From Pseudomonadota bacterium (GTDB lineage: Bacteria; Pseudomonadota; Gammaproteobacteria; Xanthomonadales; Xanthomonadaceae), in assembly GCA_018242485.1 (NCBI GenBank), contig JAFEBV010000014.1, positions 88,450-152,449 of the forward strand: DNA of 64,000 bases. Reading direction: 5' to 3'. A model generated the notes under the pieces. The model saw only the letters and a program-made list of their open reading frames with translations, ran no database searches and was not told the origin of the DNA. A program made the translations under genes and the position numbers. Shown here one piece after another: positions 17,501 to 26,271 of this stretch. Position 1 is the stretch's first letter. Each line of letters opens with the position of its first letter.

Positions 17501-18082
17501 TGCGGCCGCTGCGAAGATATCCTCGTTGGCGCGGCCGCTGCGCACGAGTTCCAGATACAGACGGTCGCCGAAATGTCGTTGCAGATCGGCCAGCACCTGC
17601 GCGGCGGCTTCCAAGTTGCCTTCGACGGCGAGTTTGCCGGCATGACTGTCGCGGCCTGCCAGCACGATCAAACCCGATGCCTCGCGATGCAGCCATTCCA
17701 TGCGGATGGCGACATGGTCGCCATGGTGGCCTTCCAGATACGCACGCGAGATCAGCCGCGACAAGCCCAGATAGCCGCTTCGATCGCGGCACAGCAGGGT
17801 CAGGCGTGAGGTCTCGTTGCCTTCGGCCACCAGCACGTCGGCTCCGGCGATGGGTTTGATGCCCATCTTCTCGGCGGCGCGATAGAATTTCACCAGCCCG
17901 AACACGTTGGACAGGTCGGTGAGCGCGAGTGCCGGCAGTTTCAGCTCGGCGGCACGACTGACGAAGTTCGGACGCGGCGCCTTCTTCGGATCGCCCTCTT
18001 CGGGCTTTTCCGGCAGGCGGGCGGTGGAGTCGCGCAGCGAGTACTCGCTGTGTGCGTGCAGATGGATGAAGCGCGGAGACAT
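14528..18082 (-). CDS. dnaE: DNA polymerase III subunit alpha
   Basis: Replicative polymerase of 1184 residues. The N-terminal PHP domain begins [14 protein letters not shown]. The family-C polymerase core contains [20 protein letters not shown] (about 365) and the catalytic aspartates in [16 protein letters not shown] (about 400), followed by [11 protein letters not shown] and the palm/fingers with [23 protein letters not shown]. Then come helix-hairpin-helix segments ([11 protein letters not shown]) and a C-terminal OB fold ([15 protein letters not shown]). It closes the lpx-rnhB-dnaE cluster, 27 bases after rnhB, an order shared with E. coli. Start and stop are unambiguous. Confidence 0.98.
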   Translation of the reverse strand: [1184 protein letters not shown]

Positions 18083-18109
18083 GCAGGCGAACCGGGTCGA
18101 TCCCGCAGG

Positions 18110-18766
18110 TTAGCCGTGTGCGGCGGGGTCAACAAGGCTTGACACCGGCAGCGATGGGCCGAAGTCGAATTCGGAATTGGAATAGGCGGCTGCCAGCACC
18201 GGTGCAAAGCTGCGACGGTGGATCGCGCAGGGGCCGCGCTCGCGCAGCGCGGCGAGGTGTTCGGGCGTCGGATAGCCCTTGTGGACGGCGAAACCATAGC
18301 CGGGATATTGGGCGTCGATGGCGCACATCATGCGATCGCGGTGCACCTTGGCGAGGATCGAAGCCGCGCCGATGGCCTTCACCTTCGCATCGCCACGCAC
18401 GATGGCCTGCGCGGGGCAGGGCAGATGCGCGGGCAGGCGATTGCCGTCGATCAAGGCCAGTTCGGGCACGACGTGCAGCTCCTGCAACGCGCGGCGCATG
18501 CCTTCCATCGTCGCCTGGAAGATGTTGATGCGATCGATCATGCCGGCATCGACCGTCACCACCGCGTGGGCGAGCGACTTGGCGAGGATCGCCGCTTCCA
18601 GTTCTTCGCGCCGCGCAGGGCTCAATGCCTTGGAATCACCCAGCCCACGGACGCGGCGTTTCGGATCGAGGATCACCGCGGCGACCACCACCGGGCCGGC
18701 GAGTGGCCCGCGACCGGCCTCGTCCACCCCGGCGATGACCCTTCCGGCGATGCGCGGCAAGGCCAT
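18110..18766 (-). CDS. rnhB: Ribonuclease HII
   Basis: Removes RNA from RNA/DNA hybrids and excises misincorporated ribonucleotides. The catalytic motif [23 protein letters not shown] is near the N-terminus, with further acidic residues in [10 protein letters not shown] and KVHRDRMM, and the region [19 protein letters not shown] towards the end. At 218 residues it is of normal size. The ATG at 18766 overlaps the lpxB stop as TGATG, so the pair is translationally coupled. A longer frame to 18913 would run into lpxB and is not used. Confidence 0.96.
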   Translation of the reverse strand: MALPRIAGRVIAGVDEAGRGPLAGPVVVAAVILDPKRRVRGLGDSKALSPARREELEAAILAKSLAHAVVTVDAGMIDRINIFQATMEGMRRALQELHVVPELALIDGNRLPAHLPCPAQAIVRGDAKVKAIGAASILAKVHRDRMMCAIDAQYPGYGFAVHKGYPTPEHLAALRERGPCAIHRRSFAPVLAAAYSNSEFDFGPSLPVSSLVDPAAHG

Positions 18767-20217
18767 CAGCGCGGCTCCGCGAGCAGTTCGTCGATCGCAT
18801 CGGCGGCGAGCACCGAGCCGTCGCGACGCAACTGTTCGTGCAGTTCGGCAAACCGCGCGACCACCGCCTCGCGCCGCGCCGGTTCGTCCAGCCACGCCAG
18901 CACCGCGTCGCACAGTGCCACCGGCGTGCAGGTGTCCTGCATCAACTCCGGCACCAACGAATGCCCGGACAGATCCGGTGCCAGCACATGGGCGGCGTGC
19001 GACATCGGCAATGCGGCGTGCAGAATGTTGGGCAAGCTGTAACGATCGACCTTGAGCAGGCGCAGCCCACGCACGATCGCCTGAGTAGCGCGTGCGACGC
19101 GGTAGGCGACCACCATCGGGCGTTTGGCGAACATCGCCTCCAGCGCGGCGGTGCCCGATGCGAGCAGCACCACGTCACTGGCGATCAGCGCTGTGTGCGC
19201 GCGTCCATCGACGAGGTGCATCGCGGCGCGCAGCCCGCCGGCCTCGGGTTCTGCGCTCACCCGCGAAAGTTGTTTCGCGAACAAGTCGCGGCAGGCGGCG
19301 TTGGCCATCGGCGCGACGAAGTGCAGTTTCGGCCGTCGCGCCAGCAGCAACGCGCAGGCGCGCAGGAAATCCATGCCGAGGCGCTTGATCTCGCCGAGTC
19401 GGCTGCCGGGCAGCACGGCAATCAGAGTGCCCGTTTCCGGTAACGCCAGCGCGTGGCGCGCGGCGTCGCGGTCGGGCTGCATCGCGAAGGTGTCGGCGAG
19501 CGGGTGGCCGACGTAACGCGCACCGTTCATGCCGTGCTTCACGTAGATCGGTGGTTCCATCGGGAACAGGCACAACACGCGGTCGGCGCTGCGGCCGATG
19601 TTCGCGGCGCGTTTTTCCTTCCATGCCCACACCGAAGGGCTGACGTAGTGCGCAGTGCGGATGCCGTGTTCCTTCAGCGTGCGCTCCAACCCGAGGTTGA
19701 AATCCGGCGCGTCGATGCCGACGAACACGTCCGGTCGCCATGCCAGCAGCCGCTCGCGCAGATTGCGTCGCAACCGCAGCAGGCGTGGCAGGTGCCGCAC
19801 GACCTCCGCATAGCCCATCACTGCCAGTTCGCTGCAATCGTGCCACGCATCCAGGCCGGCGGCTCGCATCAGCGCACCGCCAACGCCGGCAATCTGCGCG
19901 TCGGGATGGCGGCGCTTGAGTTCGGTAATCAGTCCCGCACCGAGCTGGTCGCCGGAGGCTTCGCCGGCGATGAGGGCGAAGCGGGGAGAGCGGGGAATGG
20001 GGAATGGGGAATGGGAAATCGGGGAGCCAGGAATGGGAAATCGTGAATCGTGAATCGAAGAGCCGTGATTCGTGATTCGTGATTCGTGATTCAAAGGGGC
20101 GTGAATCGTGAATCGTGAATCGTGAATCGGAGAAGCGGGTTCTGTCTTCGCCGAGGGGGACTCGTGTGTCGACGAAACAGTATTCGTTGTGCGACTTTCT
20201 GGCTTTTCACCATTCAC
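18766..20217 (-). CDS. lpxB: Lipid-A-disaccharide synthase with repeat-encoded N-terminus
   Basis: Condenses UDP-2,3-diacylglucosamine with lipid X to form the lipid A disaccharide. Family sequence starts at [19 protein letters not shown] and continues through [77 protein letters not shown] and [22 protein letters not shown]. There is no start codon near RFALIAGE. The frame continues upstream through 7-bp repeats coding HDSRF/HESRI-type residues to GTG at 20217, itself inside a repeat; the only other candidate seen is TTG at 20094. The true N-terminus is therefore uncertain, and about 40-80 non-family residues may precede the enzyme. It is followed by rnhB with a one-base overlap. Confidence 0.9.
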   Translation of the reverse strand: MNGEKPESRTTNTVSSTHESPSAKTEPASPIHDSRFTIHAPLNHESRITNHGSSIHDSRFPIPGSPISHSPFPIPRSPRFALIAGEASGDQLGAGLITELKRRHPDAQIAGVGGALMRAAGLDAWHDCSELAVMGYAEVVRHLPRLLRLRRNLRERLLAWRPDVFVGIDAPDFNLGLERTLKEHGIRTAHYVSPSVWAWKEKRAANIGRSADRVLCLFPMEPPIYVKHGMNGARYVGHPLADTFAMQPDRDAARHALALPETGTLIAVLPGSRLGEIKRLGMDFLRACALLLARRPKLHFVAPMANAACRDLFAKQLSRVSAEPEAGGLRAAMHLVDGRAHTALIASDVVLLASGTAALEAMFAKRPMVVAYRVARATQAIVRGLRLLKVDRYSLPNILHAALPMSHAAHVLAPDLSGHSLVPELMQDTCTPVALCDAVLAWLDEPARREAVVARFAELHEQLRRDGSVLAADAIDELLAEPR

Positions 20218-20245
20218 GATTCACCATTCACGATTCACGATTCAC
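19993..20245. repeat. 7-bp tandem repeat arrays, inverted, at the lpxB start
   Basis: On the plus strand, units GGGGAAT (three copies from 19993), GTGAATC (20043-20056), GTGATTC (four copies, 20065-20092) and GTGAATC (four copies, 20101-20128) form the left arrays. Units C/GATTCAC (five copies, 20211-20245) form the right array in the opposite orientation. About 80 non-repetitive bases separate GTGAATC and GATTCAC blocks. The arrays overlap the lpxB 5' end and stop 7 bases before the lpxA stop codon. Confidence 0.9.
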
Positions 20246-20252
20246 GGCTTCT

Positions 20253-21029
20253 TCACCGCAACAACGCCCTTTCGCTGCCGGCGATGAACTCCAGCATCTG
20301 TCGCACGTCCGACTCGTGCTCGCATTCGATGGCGAGTTGCTCGCGCGCTTGCGCCAGTGGCTTGCCGGCCACATACAGGGCGCGGTAAGCGCGTTTGATT
20401 GCGGCGATGCGTTCGGCGTCGAAGCCGTGCCGGCGCAGACCTTCGGAATTGATCCCGCGCGGTTTGGCGTAGCTGCCGGCGACCATCACGAACGGCGGCA
20501 CGTCGGCGTTGACGAGGCTGCCCATGCCGATGAAGGCGTGCGCGCCGACCTTGCAGAACTGGTGGATGCCGGAGAAGCCGCCGAGGATGGCGTGATCGCC
20601 GATCGTCACATGCCCGGCCAGCGTGGCGTTGTTGGCAAACACGGTGTGGTCGCCGACGGCGCAGTCATGGGCGATGTGCACGTAGGCCATGATCCAGTTG
20701 TCGTCGCCGATGCGGGTGACCCCGCCGCCGCCGTCGGTGCCGCGGTTGATGGTGACGAACTCGTGGATGGTGTTGCCATCTCCGATCGCCAGTTCGCTGT
20801 GCGCGTCGTTGCGGTATTTCTTGTCCTGCGGATCGCCGCCGATGGCCGAATGCGAGTGGATGCGGTTGTCGCGACCGATGCGTGTGGGGCCGTCGATGAC
20901 GACGTGGCTGCCGATGGTGCAGCCCTTGCCGATGCTCACGCCGACACCGATCACGCTGTACGCGCCGATCGTCACGTCGGCATGAACGTGGGCGGACGGG
21001 TCGATCACGGCGGTCGGGTGGATGGCCAC
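20253..21029 (-). CDS. lpxA: UDP-N-acetylglucosamine acyltransferase
   Basis: First committed enzyme of lipid A synthesis, transferring a 3-hydroxyacyl chain from ACP to UDP-GlcNAc. The 258 residues start with left-handed beta-helix hexapeptides ([26 protein letters not shown]). They include the catalytic-His region [50 protein letters not shown] and the helical C-terminus [27 protein letters not shown]. It lies 9 bases after fabZ in the lpxD-fabZ-lpxA-lpxB operon. The 7-bp repeat array begins right after its stop. Confidence 0.97.
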   Translation of the reverse strand: MAIHPTAVIDPSAHVHADVTIGAYSVIGVGVSIGKGCTIGSHVVIDGPTRIGRDNRIHSHSAIGGDPQDKKYRNDAHSELAIGDGNTIHEFVTINRGTDGGGGVTRIGDDNWIMAYVHIAHDCAVGDHTVFANNATLAGHVTIGDHAILGGFSGIHQFCKVGAHAFIGMGSLVNADVPPFVMVAGSYAKPRGINSEGLRRHGFDAERIAAIKRAYRALYVAGKPLAQAREQLAIECEHESDVRQMLEFIAGSERALLR

Positions 21030-21038
21030 GTCGCGCGA

Positions 21039-21503
21039 TCAGGCCTTGCGCGCGCAGAGCATTTCCGCGCTGGCCACTTCCTTGCCGTCCACCAGCGCGC
21101 GGCTGGCGTACTGAGCCATGTTGCGCAAGGTGCGAGTGATCTCCACTTCCAGCACGAGCTGATCGCCGGGCACGACGATGCGGTTGAAGCGGGTCTTGTC
21201 CACCTTCACGAGGTAGAAGATTGGCTGCGGCTCACCCTCGGCGGGTGGCGGGGACGACAGTTGCACCAGCAGACCGGCGGCCTGCGCCATCGCCTCGATG
21301 ATCATCACCCCGGGCATCACTGGATGCCCGGGGAAATGACCCTGGAAATACGGTTCGTTGAAGGTGATGTTCTTCATCGCCCGCAGCGATTTGTGCGGCT
21401 CGTAGCCGAGCACGCGATCGACCATCAGGAACGGATAGCGATGCGGCAGCATCGCCATGATCGCTTCGACGTCGCGGGTCTGGGATGGGGTGAGATCGCT
21501 CAT
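21039..21503 (-). CDS. fabZ: 3-hydroxyacyl-ACP dehydratase FabZ
   Basis: Dehydrates 3-hydroxyacyl-ACP in fatty acid elongation and sets the balance with LpxA/LpxD for hydroxyacyl chains. At 154 residues it has a hot-dog fold with the signature LPHRYPFLMVDRVLGYEP (catalytic His) and NEPYFQGHFPGHPVMPGVMIIEAMAQAAG (catalytic Glu). An insertion SSPPPAEGEPQP precedes the IFYLVKVDKTRFNRIVVPGDQL strand. It lies 6 bases after lpxD and 9 before lpxA. Confidence 0.97.
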   Translation of the reverse strand: MSDLTPSQTRDVEAIMAMLPHRYPFLMVDRVLGYEPHKSLRAMKNITFNEPYFQGHFPGHPVMPGVMIIEAMAQAAGLLVQLSSPPPAEGEPQPIFYLVKVDKTRFNRIVVPGDQLVLEVEITRTLRNMAQYASRALVDGKEVASAEMLCARKA

Positions 21504-21509
21504 CGTGAA

Positions 21510-22526
21510 TCAATCCTTGGCCAACGTGTGGAGCTTGCGCGCCATCTCGTCGAGTTGCTTGAAACGGGCGGCGTTGCGACGCCACCCGCGATGATCTTGC
21601 AGCAGCGTGCCGGAAGCATACTCGCCCGGCTGCGTGATCGATTGCAGCACGACGCCGGCGGCATGCACCACGACGTCGTCGCAGATTTCGATGTGGCCGT
21701 TGATGCCGACCGCGCCGGCGATCAGGCAGTTGCGGCCGATCTTCGTCGAGCCGGCCACACCCACGCAACCAGCCATCGCGGTATGTGCGCCAATGCGCAC
21801 GTTGTGCGCGATCTGAATCTGGTTGTCCAGGCGCACGTCCTCCTCCAGCACCGTGTCGTCCAGCGCACCACGGTCGATGCTGGTGTTGGCGCCGATCTCG
21901 CAGTCGTCGCCCACCACCACCCCGCCTAGTTGCGGCACCTTGATCCAGTGGTCGCCGTTGCGCACGAGGCCGAAACCATCGGCGCCGAGTACCGCTCCCG
22001 GATGCACCAGCACGCGCTGGCCCAGGCGCACGCGCGTCACTAGGGTCACCCGTGCAACCAGTTCGCTGCTGGCACCGACGACGCAATCGGCACCGATCAC
22101 GCAGCCCGGGCCGACGATGGCTCCGGCTTCGATGCGACTGCGCGCGCCGATGCTGACGAAGGCACCGATGTGCGCCTTCGGGTCGATATGCGCGGTTGGG
22201 TCGATGGCGGCGCTGGCGTGGATGCCAGGCGCGGGCGACTGGCGCGGATCGAACAGTGCGGCGATTTTCGCGAACGCCAGATACGGATCCTTTGCGATCA
22301 GGCAAGGGCAGGGCGCGGATTCGGCATCGGCCTCGCGCAGCACCACCGCGCCTGCGCGCGTTGCAGCCAGTTCGCTGCGATAGCGTGGATTGGCGAGAAA
22401 ACCCAGCTCGCCATGGCCTGCGCCTGCCAGCGTGGCCACGCCGCAGACGGCCGTATTGCCGTCACCGCGCAGACCCAGGCCAAAACGTTCGGCGAGCTGG
22501 GTCAGCGTGTGTGCAGGGGGTGCCAT
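21510..22526 (-). CDS. lpxD: UDP-3-O-(3-hydroxyacyl)glucosamine N-acyltransferase
   Basis: Third lipid A enzyme; adds the second hydroxyacyl chain. At 338 residues the N-terminal uridine-binding domain (TLTQLAERFGLGLRGDG; LGFLANPRYRSELAATRAGAVVLRE) is followed by beta-helix hexapeptides (IHASAAIDPTAHIDPKAHIGAFVSIG). The LpxD motif NTSIDRGALDDTVLEEDVRLDNQIQIAHNVRIGAHTAMAGCVGVAGSTKIGRNC carries the catalytic His. A C-terminal helix (ARFKQLDEMARKLHTL) ends it. Only 19 bases separate it from bamA, so no skp gene intervenes. Confidence 0.97.
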   Translation of the reverse strand: MAPPAHTLTQLAERFGLGLRGDGNTAVCGVATLAGAGHGELGFLANPRYRSELAATRAGAVVLREADAESAPCPCLIAKDPYLAFAKIAALFDPRQSPAPGIHASAAIDPTAHIDPKAHIGAFVSIGARSRIEAGAIVGPGCVIGADCVVGASSELVARVTLVTRVRLGQRVLVHPGAVLGADGFGLVRNGDHWIKVPQLGGVVVGDDCEIGANTSIDRGALDDTVLEEDVRLDNQIQIAHNVRIGAHTAMAGCVGVAGSTKIGRNCLIAGAVGINGHIEICDDVVVHAAGVVLQSITQPGEYASGTLLQDHRGWRRNAARFKQLDEMARKLHTLAKD

Positions 22527-22545
22527 CGCCCGCGTGCCTGCCGGG

Positions 22546-24873
22546 TCAGAACGAAGATCCGAAGGTGAACTGCAGATGCTCGAACTGGTCGCCGCGCTCC
22601 TTCAGGAAGGGCTGTGCGTAGCTGATGATGATCGGCCCGATCGGCGCGCGCCATTGCAGGGATACGCCATACGAAGCGCGGTAATGGCGGAACTGGAAAT
22701 CGCTGGGTTTGGTGTAGACGTCGCCGAAATCGATGAACGTGGAAATCCGCGCCGACTCGGTGTCGATGAGCTTGGGGAAGAAGGTTTCGATCGAACCGGT
22801 GGTCTTGACCGCGCCGCCCAGCGGTTGCTTGTACGAGGTGCCCGACACGGTCGCGTAGGGGCCGACGGTGTTGTCGCGGAAGCCGCGGATCGAGGTCACG
22901 CCGCCGGCGTAGAAATTCTCGAAGAACGGCAGCCCGAGCTTGCTGGCATTGCCGTAGCCGCCGCCGTAGCCGAGGTCGGCGGCTGTGCGCAGGATCAGCC
23001 AAGGAGCCAACGGCCAGTAGCGTTCGATGCTGTAGGAGAGCTTGTAATACTCCTGGGTGGAGCCGGGCAGGGTGACGAAGGCGCCGAAGCGTTGGTAGGT
23101 GCCGGCCGTTGGCGCGAAGAAACTGTTGCGGGTGTCCTTGGACCAGAACACTTCCGTGCTCCAGTTCTTGAACGTGTAATGGCCGACGGCGTTGAGATAG
23201 TCGTTGATCACCTGCGGGGTGAGCCCGGGAAGGGTCAGGATCTGCTGGGTCTTGGCGCCGAAGCTCAGGCCCACCGTATCGCTTTCGGTGATCGGTACGC
23301 CGAAGGTCACCGAACCGCCGTAAGAGTTGCTGGAGTACTGCGCGGTGTTGAAGTTGGCGTTGTTGAACTGGCTGTAGAGAAGGTTGTAACCCACCGATAC
23401 GCCGCTGGGCGTGAAGTAGGGGTTGACGTAACTTAGGCTGATCTGTTTCTGGAAACGGCTGTTGGACAACTGCAAACCGAAGCGGTTGCCCGAGCCGAGG
23501 AAGTTGCGTTCATCCAGGCCGATCGTGGTGATCAGGCCCATGAGCTGGGAGTAGCCCAGGGAGAATGTGAACTGGCCGGAATTGCGCTCCTTCACGGTGA
23601 CGACGAGATCGACCTGGTCGTTGCTGCCCGGCACGGTGGGAGTGGCCACTTCCACCGAATCGAAATAACCCAGACGCTGCAGGCGCACGCGCGAGCGATC
23701 CACCGCCGACTGCGAGAACCAGCTGCCCTCGAGTTGGCGCATTTCGCGGCGCATGACCGAATCGGCGGTGCGCGTATTGCCCTTGAACACGATCCGCCGA
23801 ACCATCACGCGCGGGCCGGGGATGACCTGGAAGTCGATGCCGACGGTGCGTTTGTCCTTGTCGATGTCGGGCGCTGGATTGACCTTGGCGAAGGCGTAGC
23901 CGATGTTGGACAGGATCAACGACATGGCATCGACGGTGGCTTCGAGCTTGCGCCGCGAGAACACCTCCCCCGGCTTGACGAACACGAGCTTCTGAAGATC
24001 GGCGACAGGCAGGATGGTGTCGCCCGACACTTTTACCGTGGAGACACGGTAGACGTTGCCTTCGGTGATGTTGGCGGTCACGAACATGTCGCGCCGCTCG
24101 GGCGAGATCTCGACCTGGGTGGAGTCGACGTTGAAGTCGATGTAGCCGCGGTCGAGGTACCAGGAGTTGAGCTTTTCCAGGTCGCCGGAAACCTTCTCGC
24201 GCGAGTATTGATCGTTGTGGCTGTACCACGACAGCCAGTTGCGCGTGCCCGATTCCCAGGTGTCCAGCAGTTGCTTGTCGGTGTAGGACTTGTTGCCGAC
24301 GATGTTGATGTTGCGGATCTTGGCGACTTGACCCTCGACAATCGCAATGGTGATGTCCACTCGATTGCGGTCGAGTACGGTGATCGTCGGGGTGATGGCG
24401 ACGTTGTAACGGCCGCGATCGTCGTACTGGCGATTCAATTCCTGGGTGACGCGATCCATGCTCAGGCGGTCGAAGGTCTCGCCCTCGGCCAGGCCGATCT
24501 GCTTGAGGCCCTTGAGCAGGTCGTCGGTCTTGATTTCCTTGTTGCCGGTGACGGTGAGCTTGTTGATCGCCGGGCGCTCGGTCACCTTCACCACCAGGAT
24601 ATCGCCCTGACGGTCGAGCTCGATGTCGTTGAAGAAGCCGGTCTTGAACAGCGCGCGAATCGCGCTGGCCGCCTTGGCCTGATCGACGGTGTCGCCGCGC
24701 TCGATCGGCAAATAGGTGAACACCGTGCCGGGGGCGATGCGTTGCAGACCATCGACGCGGATGTCGGCCACCCTGAATGGCTCGAAATTCTGCGCACGCG
24801 CAGCGGGCGCGAAAGCGAGGGCGGCGGTCAGGGCGAGGGCAAGCAGGCGGGGGGCTGCGGTGATACGCGTCAT
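22546..24873 (-). CDS. bamA: Outer membrane protein assembly factor BamA
   Basis: Essential outer-membrane insertase of 775 residues. The signal peptide is MTRITAAPRLLALALTAALAFAPAARA. POTRA domains (about 30-425) begin FEPFRVADIRVDGLQRIAPGTVFTYLP and include LTVTGNKEIKTDDLLKGL and INIVGNKSYTDKQLL. The C-terminal 16-strand barrel contains the loop-6 segment with VTSIRGFRDNTVGPY (the VRGF/Y-type motif, here IRGF) and ends in a terminal Phe (FTFGSSF), as usual for Bam substrates. It lies between rseP (57 bases upstream) and lpxD. Confidence 0.97.
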   Translation of the reverse strand: MTRITAAPRLLALALTAALAFAPAARAQNFEPFRVADIRVDGLQRIAPGTVFTYLPIERGDTVDQAKAASAIRALFKTGFFNDIELDRQGDILVVKVTERPAINKLTVTGNKEIKTDDLLKGLKQIGLAEGETFDRLSMDRVTQELNRQYDDRGRYNVAITPTITVLDRNRVDITIAIVEGQVAKIRNINIVGNKSYTDKQLLDTWESGTRNWLSWYSHNDQYSREKVSGDLEKLNSWYLDRGYIDFNVDSTQVEISPERRDMFVTANITEGNVYRVSTVKVSGDTILPVADLQKLVFVKPGEVFSRRKLEATVDAMSLILSNIGYAFAKVNPAPDIDKDKRTVGIDFQVIPGPRVMVRRIVFKGNTRTADSVMRREMRQLEGSWFSQSAVDRSRVRLQRLGYFDSVEVATPTVPGSNDQVDLVVTVKERNSGQFTFSLGYSQLMGLITTIGLDERNFLGSGNRFGLQLSNSRFQKQISLSYVNPYFTPSGVSVGYNLLYSQFNNANFNTAQYSSNSYGGSVTFGVPITESDTVGLSFGAKTQQILTLPGLTPQVINDYLNAVGHYTFKNWSTEVFWSKDTRNSFFAPTAGTYQRFGAFVTLPGSTQEYYKLSYSIERYWPLAPWLILRTAADLGYGGGYGNASKLGLPFFENFYAGGVTSIRGFRDNTVGPYATVSGTSYKQPLGGAVKTTGSIETFFPKLIDTESARISTFIDFGDVYTKPSDFQFRHYRASYGVSLQWRAPIGPIIISYAQPFLKERGDQFEHLQFTFGSSF

Positions 24874-24930
24874 CTGTGCATCCGGTTGGCCGCGGCGGGG
24901 CGCTGCGGTGGCTGAATTTTTCGAGGAATC

Positions 24931-26271
24931 TCAGGGGCTTTGGCGCAACAAATCGTTGTAGAACGCCACGCACATCAACCCGCCGAGCAGGACGAGACCC
25001 ACGAATTGACCGACCGCCAGCGTGCGTTCGCTGAGCGGCCGACCCTTCACAAGCTCCATAAGGTAATACAGCAGGTGCCCGCCGTCCAAGATCGGGATCG
25101 GCAACAGGTTGATCAGACCCAGCCCCAGCGACAGGACGGCGAGGAAATACAGGAACCAGGCCACGCCGTTGCGGGCGGCGGCATCGGCGGTGGTGGCGAT
25201 GGACACCACGGAATGCAGGTTGCCCGTGGCCCCTTCGGTGAACACCCGCACCAGCATGCCCACGTTGGCCGCGACCTGCCGCCGCACCTCGCTGGCGCTG
25301 GCACCGATGGCCTCGATCGGGCCGTAACGGCGCAAGCCGTCGTAGGCCGCGGTGGTGACCTTGGCAGCCACTCCGATGATCAGGCGGCTGCCGCCGTCGG
25401 CGCGGTCTTCCTGCGGGATGACCTGCGCGTCCAGGCGCTTTCCATCGCGTTCGATGGTCAGGTCGATGGGAATGCCGGGTCGCGCCTGTTCGTGCACGAT
25501 CCGTGCAAAATCGCCGAAATAGGCGACGGAGGTACCGTTGACGGCGAGGATGCGATCGCCCGCCCGCAGCGCCTTGCCGGCTGCTGGCGTGGTGGTCTGC
25601 CCGACCACCGCCGGCAGCTCGAACTGGCGCGGGAACAGGCCGATCCGGTCGAGCGTCTGCGCGTCGTCCAGGCGCGGCGGGAGTTGCTGGAAGGCGAGAC
25701 TGCGGGTCGCTCGTCCGCCATCCTCGCGCTGAACCTCGACCTCGACGGGTTCGCGAGCCATCGCCGCGGAAACCAGCAACATGCCCGCGTCGGTCCACGT
25801 GTCCACCCGCTCGTCGCCGATCCGCAGCAGGCGGTCGCCGGACTGGAAACCGCCCTGCGCGGCCAGACCCGTCGTGTGGCCGACCACCGGCTGGTAGTCG
25901 GGCAGTCCGATCACGAAGGTCGTCCACAACAGGGCGAAGCCGAGCAGGAAGTTGAATGCGGGGCCGGCTACCGCAATCAGCATGCGTTGCCACACTGGCT
26001 TGCGGTTATGCGCGCGGTGCAAGTCCTGTTCGGGCACTTCGAATTCGCGCTCGTCGAGCATCTTCACGTAGCCGCCCAACGGGATCATCGACACCACGTA
26101 TTCGGTGCCGTCGGTGCCCACGCGCTTGAACAGCGGCTTGCCGAACCCCAGCGAGAAGCGCAGCACATGCACGCCGAAGCGCCGCGCGACCACGAAATGC
26201 CCGTATTCGTGGAAAGTGATGAGGATGCCGATGCTGAGGATCAGCCAGCCGATCGAGCCGAACACACTCAT
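24931..26271 (-). CDS. rseP: Site-2 protease RseP
   Basis: Inner-membrane zinc metalloprotease that cleaves anti-sigma factors and remnant signal peptides. At 446 residues, the active-site HEYGH (residues 21-25) lies in the first membrane helix ([24 protein letters not shown]). Two PDZ-type regions follow ([24 protein letters not shown] and [24 protein letters not shown]). The third zinc ligand motif [16 protein letters not shown] is near the C-terminus, followed by a last membrane segment. The ATG at 26271 overlaps the dxr stop as ATGA. Longer upstream frames are rejected because they run through dxr. Confidence 0.97.
   Translation of the reverse strand: MSVFGSIGWLILSIGILITFHEYGHFVVARRFGVHVLRFSLGFGKPLFKRVGTDGTEYVVSMIPLGGYVKMLDEREFEVPEQDLHRAHNRKPVWQRMLIAVAGPAFNFLLGFALLWTTFVIGLPDYQPVVGHTTGLAAQGGFQSGDRLLRIGDERVDTWTDAGMLLVSAAMAREPVEVEVQREDGGRATRSLAFQQLPPRLDDAQTLDRIGLFPRQFELPAVVGQTTTPAAGKALRAGDRILAVNGTSVAYFGDFARIVHEQARPGIPIDLTIERDGKRLDAQVIPQEDRADGGSRLIIGVAAKVTTAAYDGLRRYGPIEAIGASASEVRRQVAANVGMLVRVFTEGATGNLHSVVSIATTADAAARNGVAWFLYFLAVLSLGLGLINLLPIPILDGGHLLYYLMELVKGRPLSERTLAVGQFVGLVLLGGLMCVAFYNDLLRQSP

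Noticed and set aside
19993..20245. Regular repeats at lpxB considered as a CRISPR array
   Set aside because: Units are contiguous 7-mers without unique spacers, and no cas genes are present.
20115..21929. 604-residue plus-strand frame opposite lpxA, fabZ and lpxD
   Set aside because: It starts inside the heptad array and is antisense to three intact enzymes; its His/Asp/Gly-rich composition is typical of antisense shadows.
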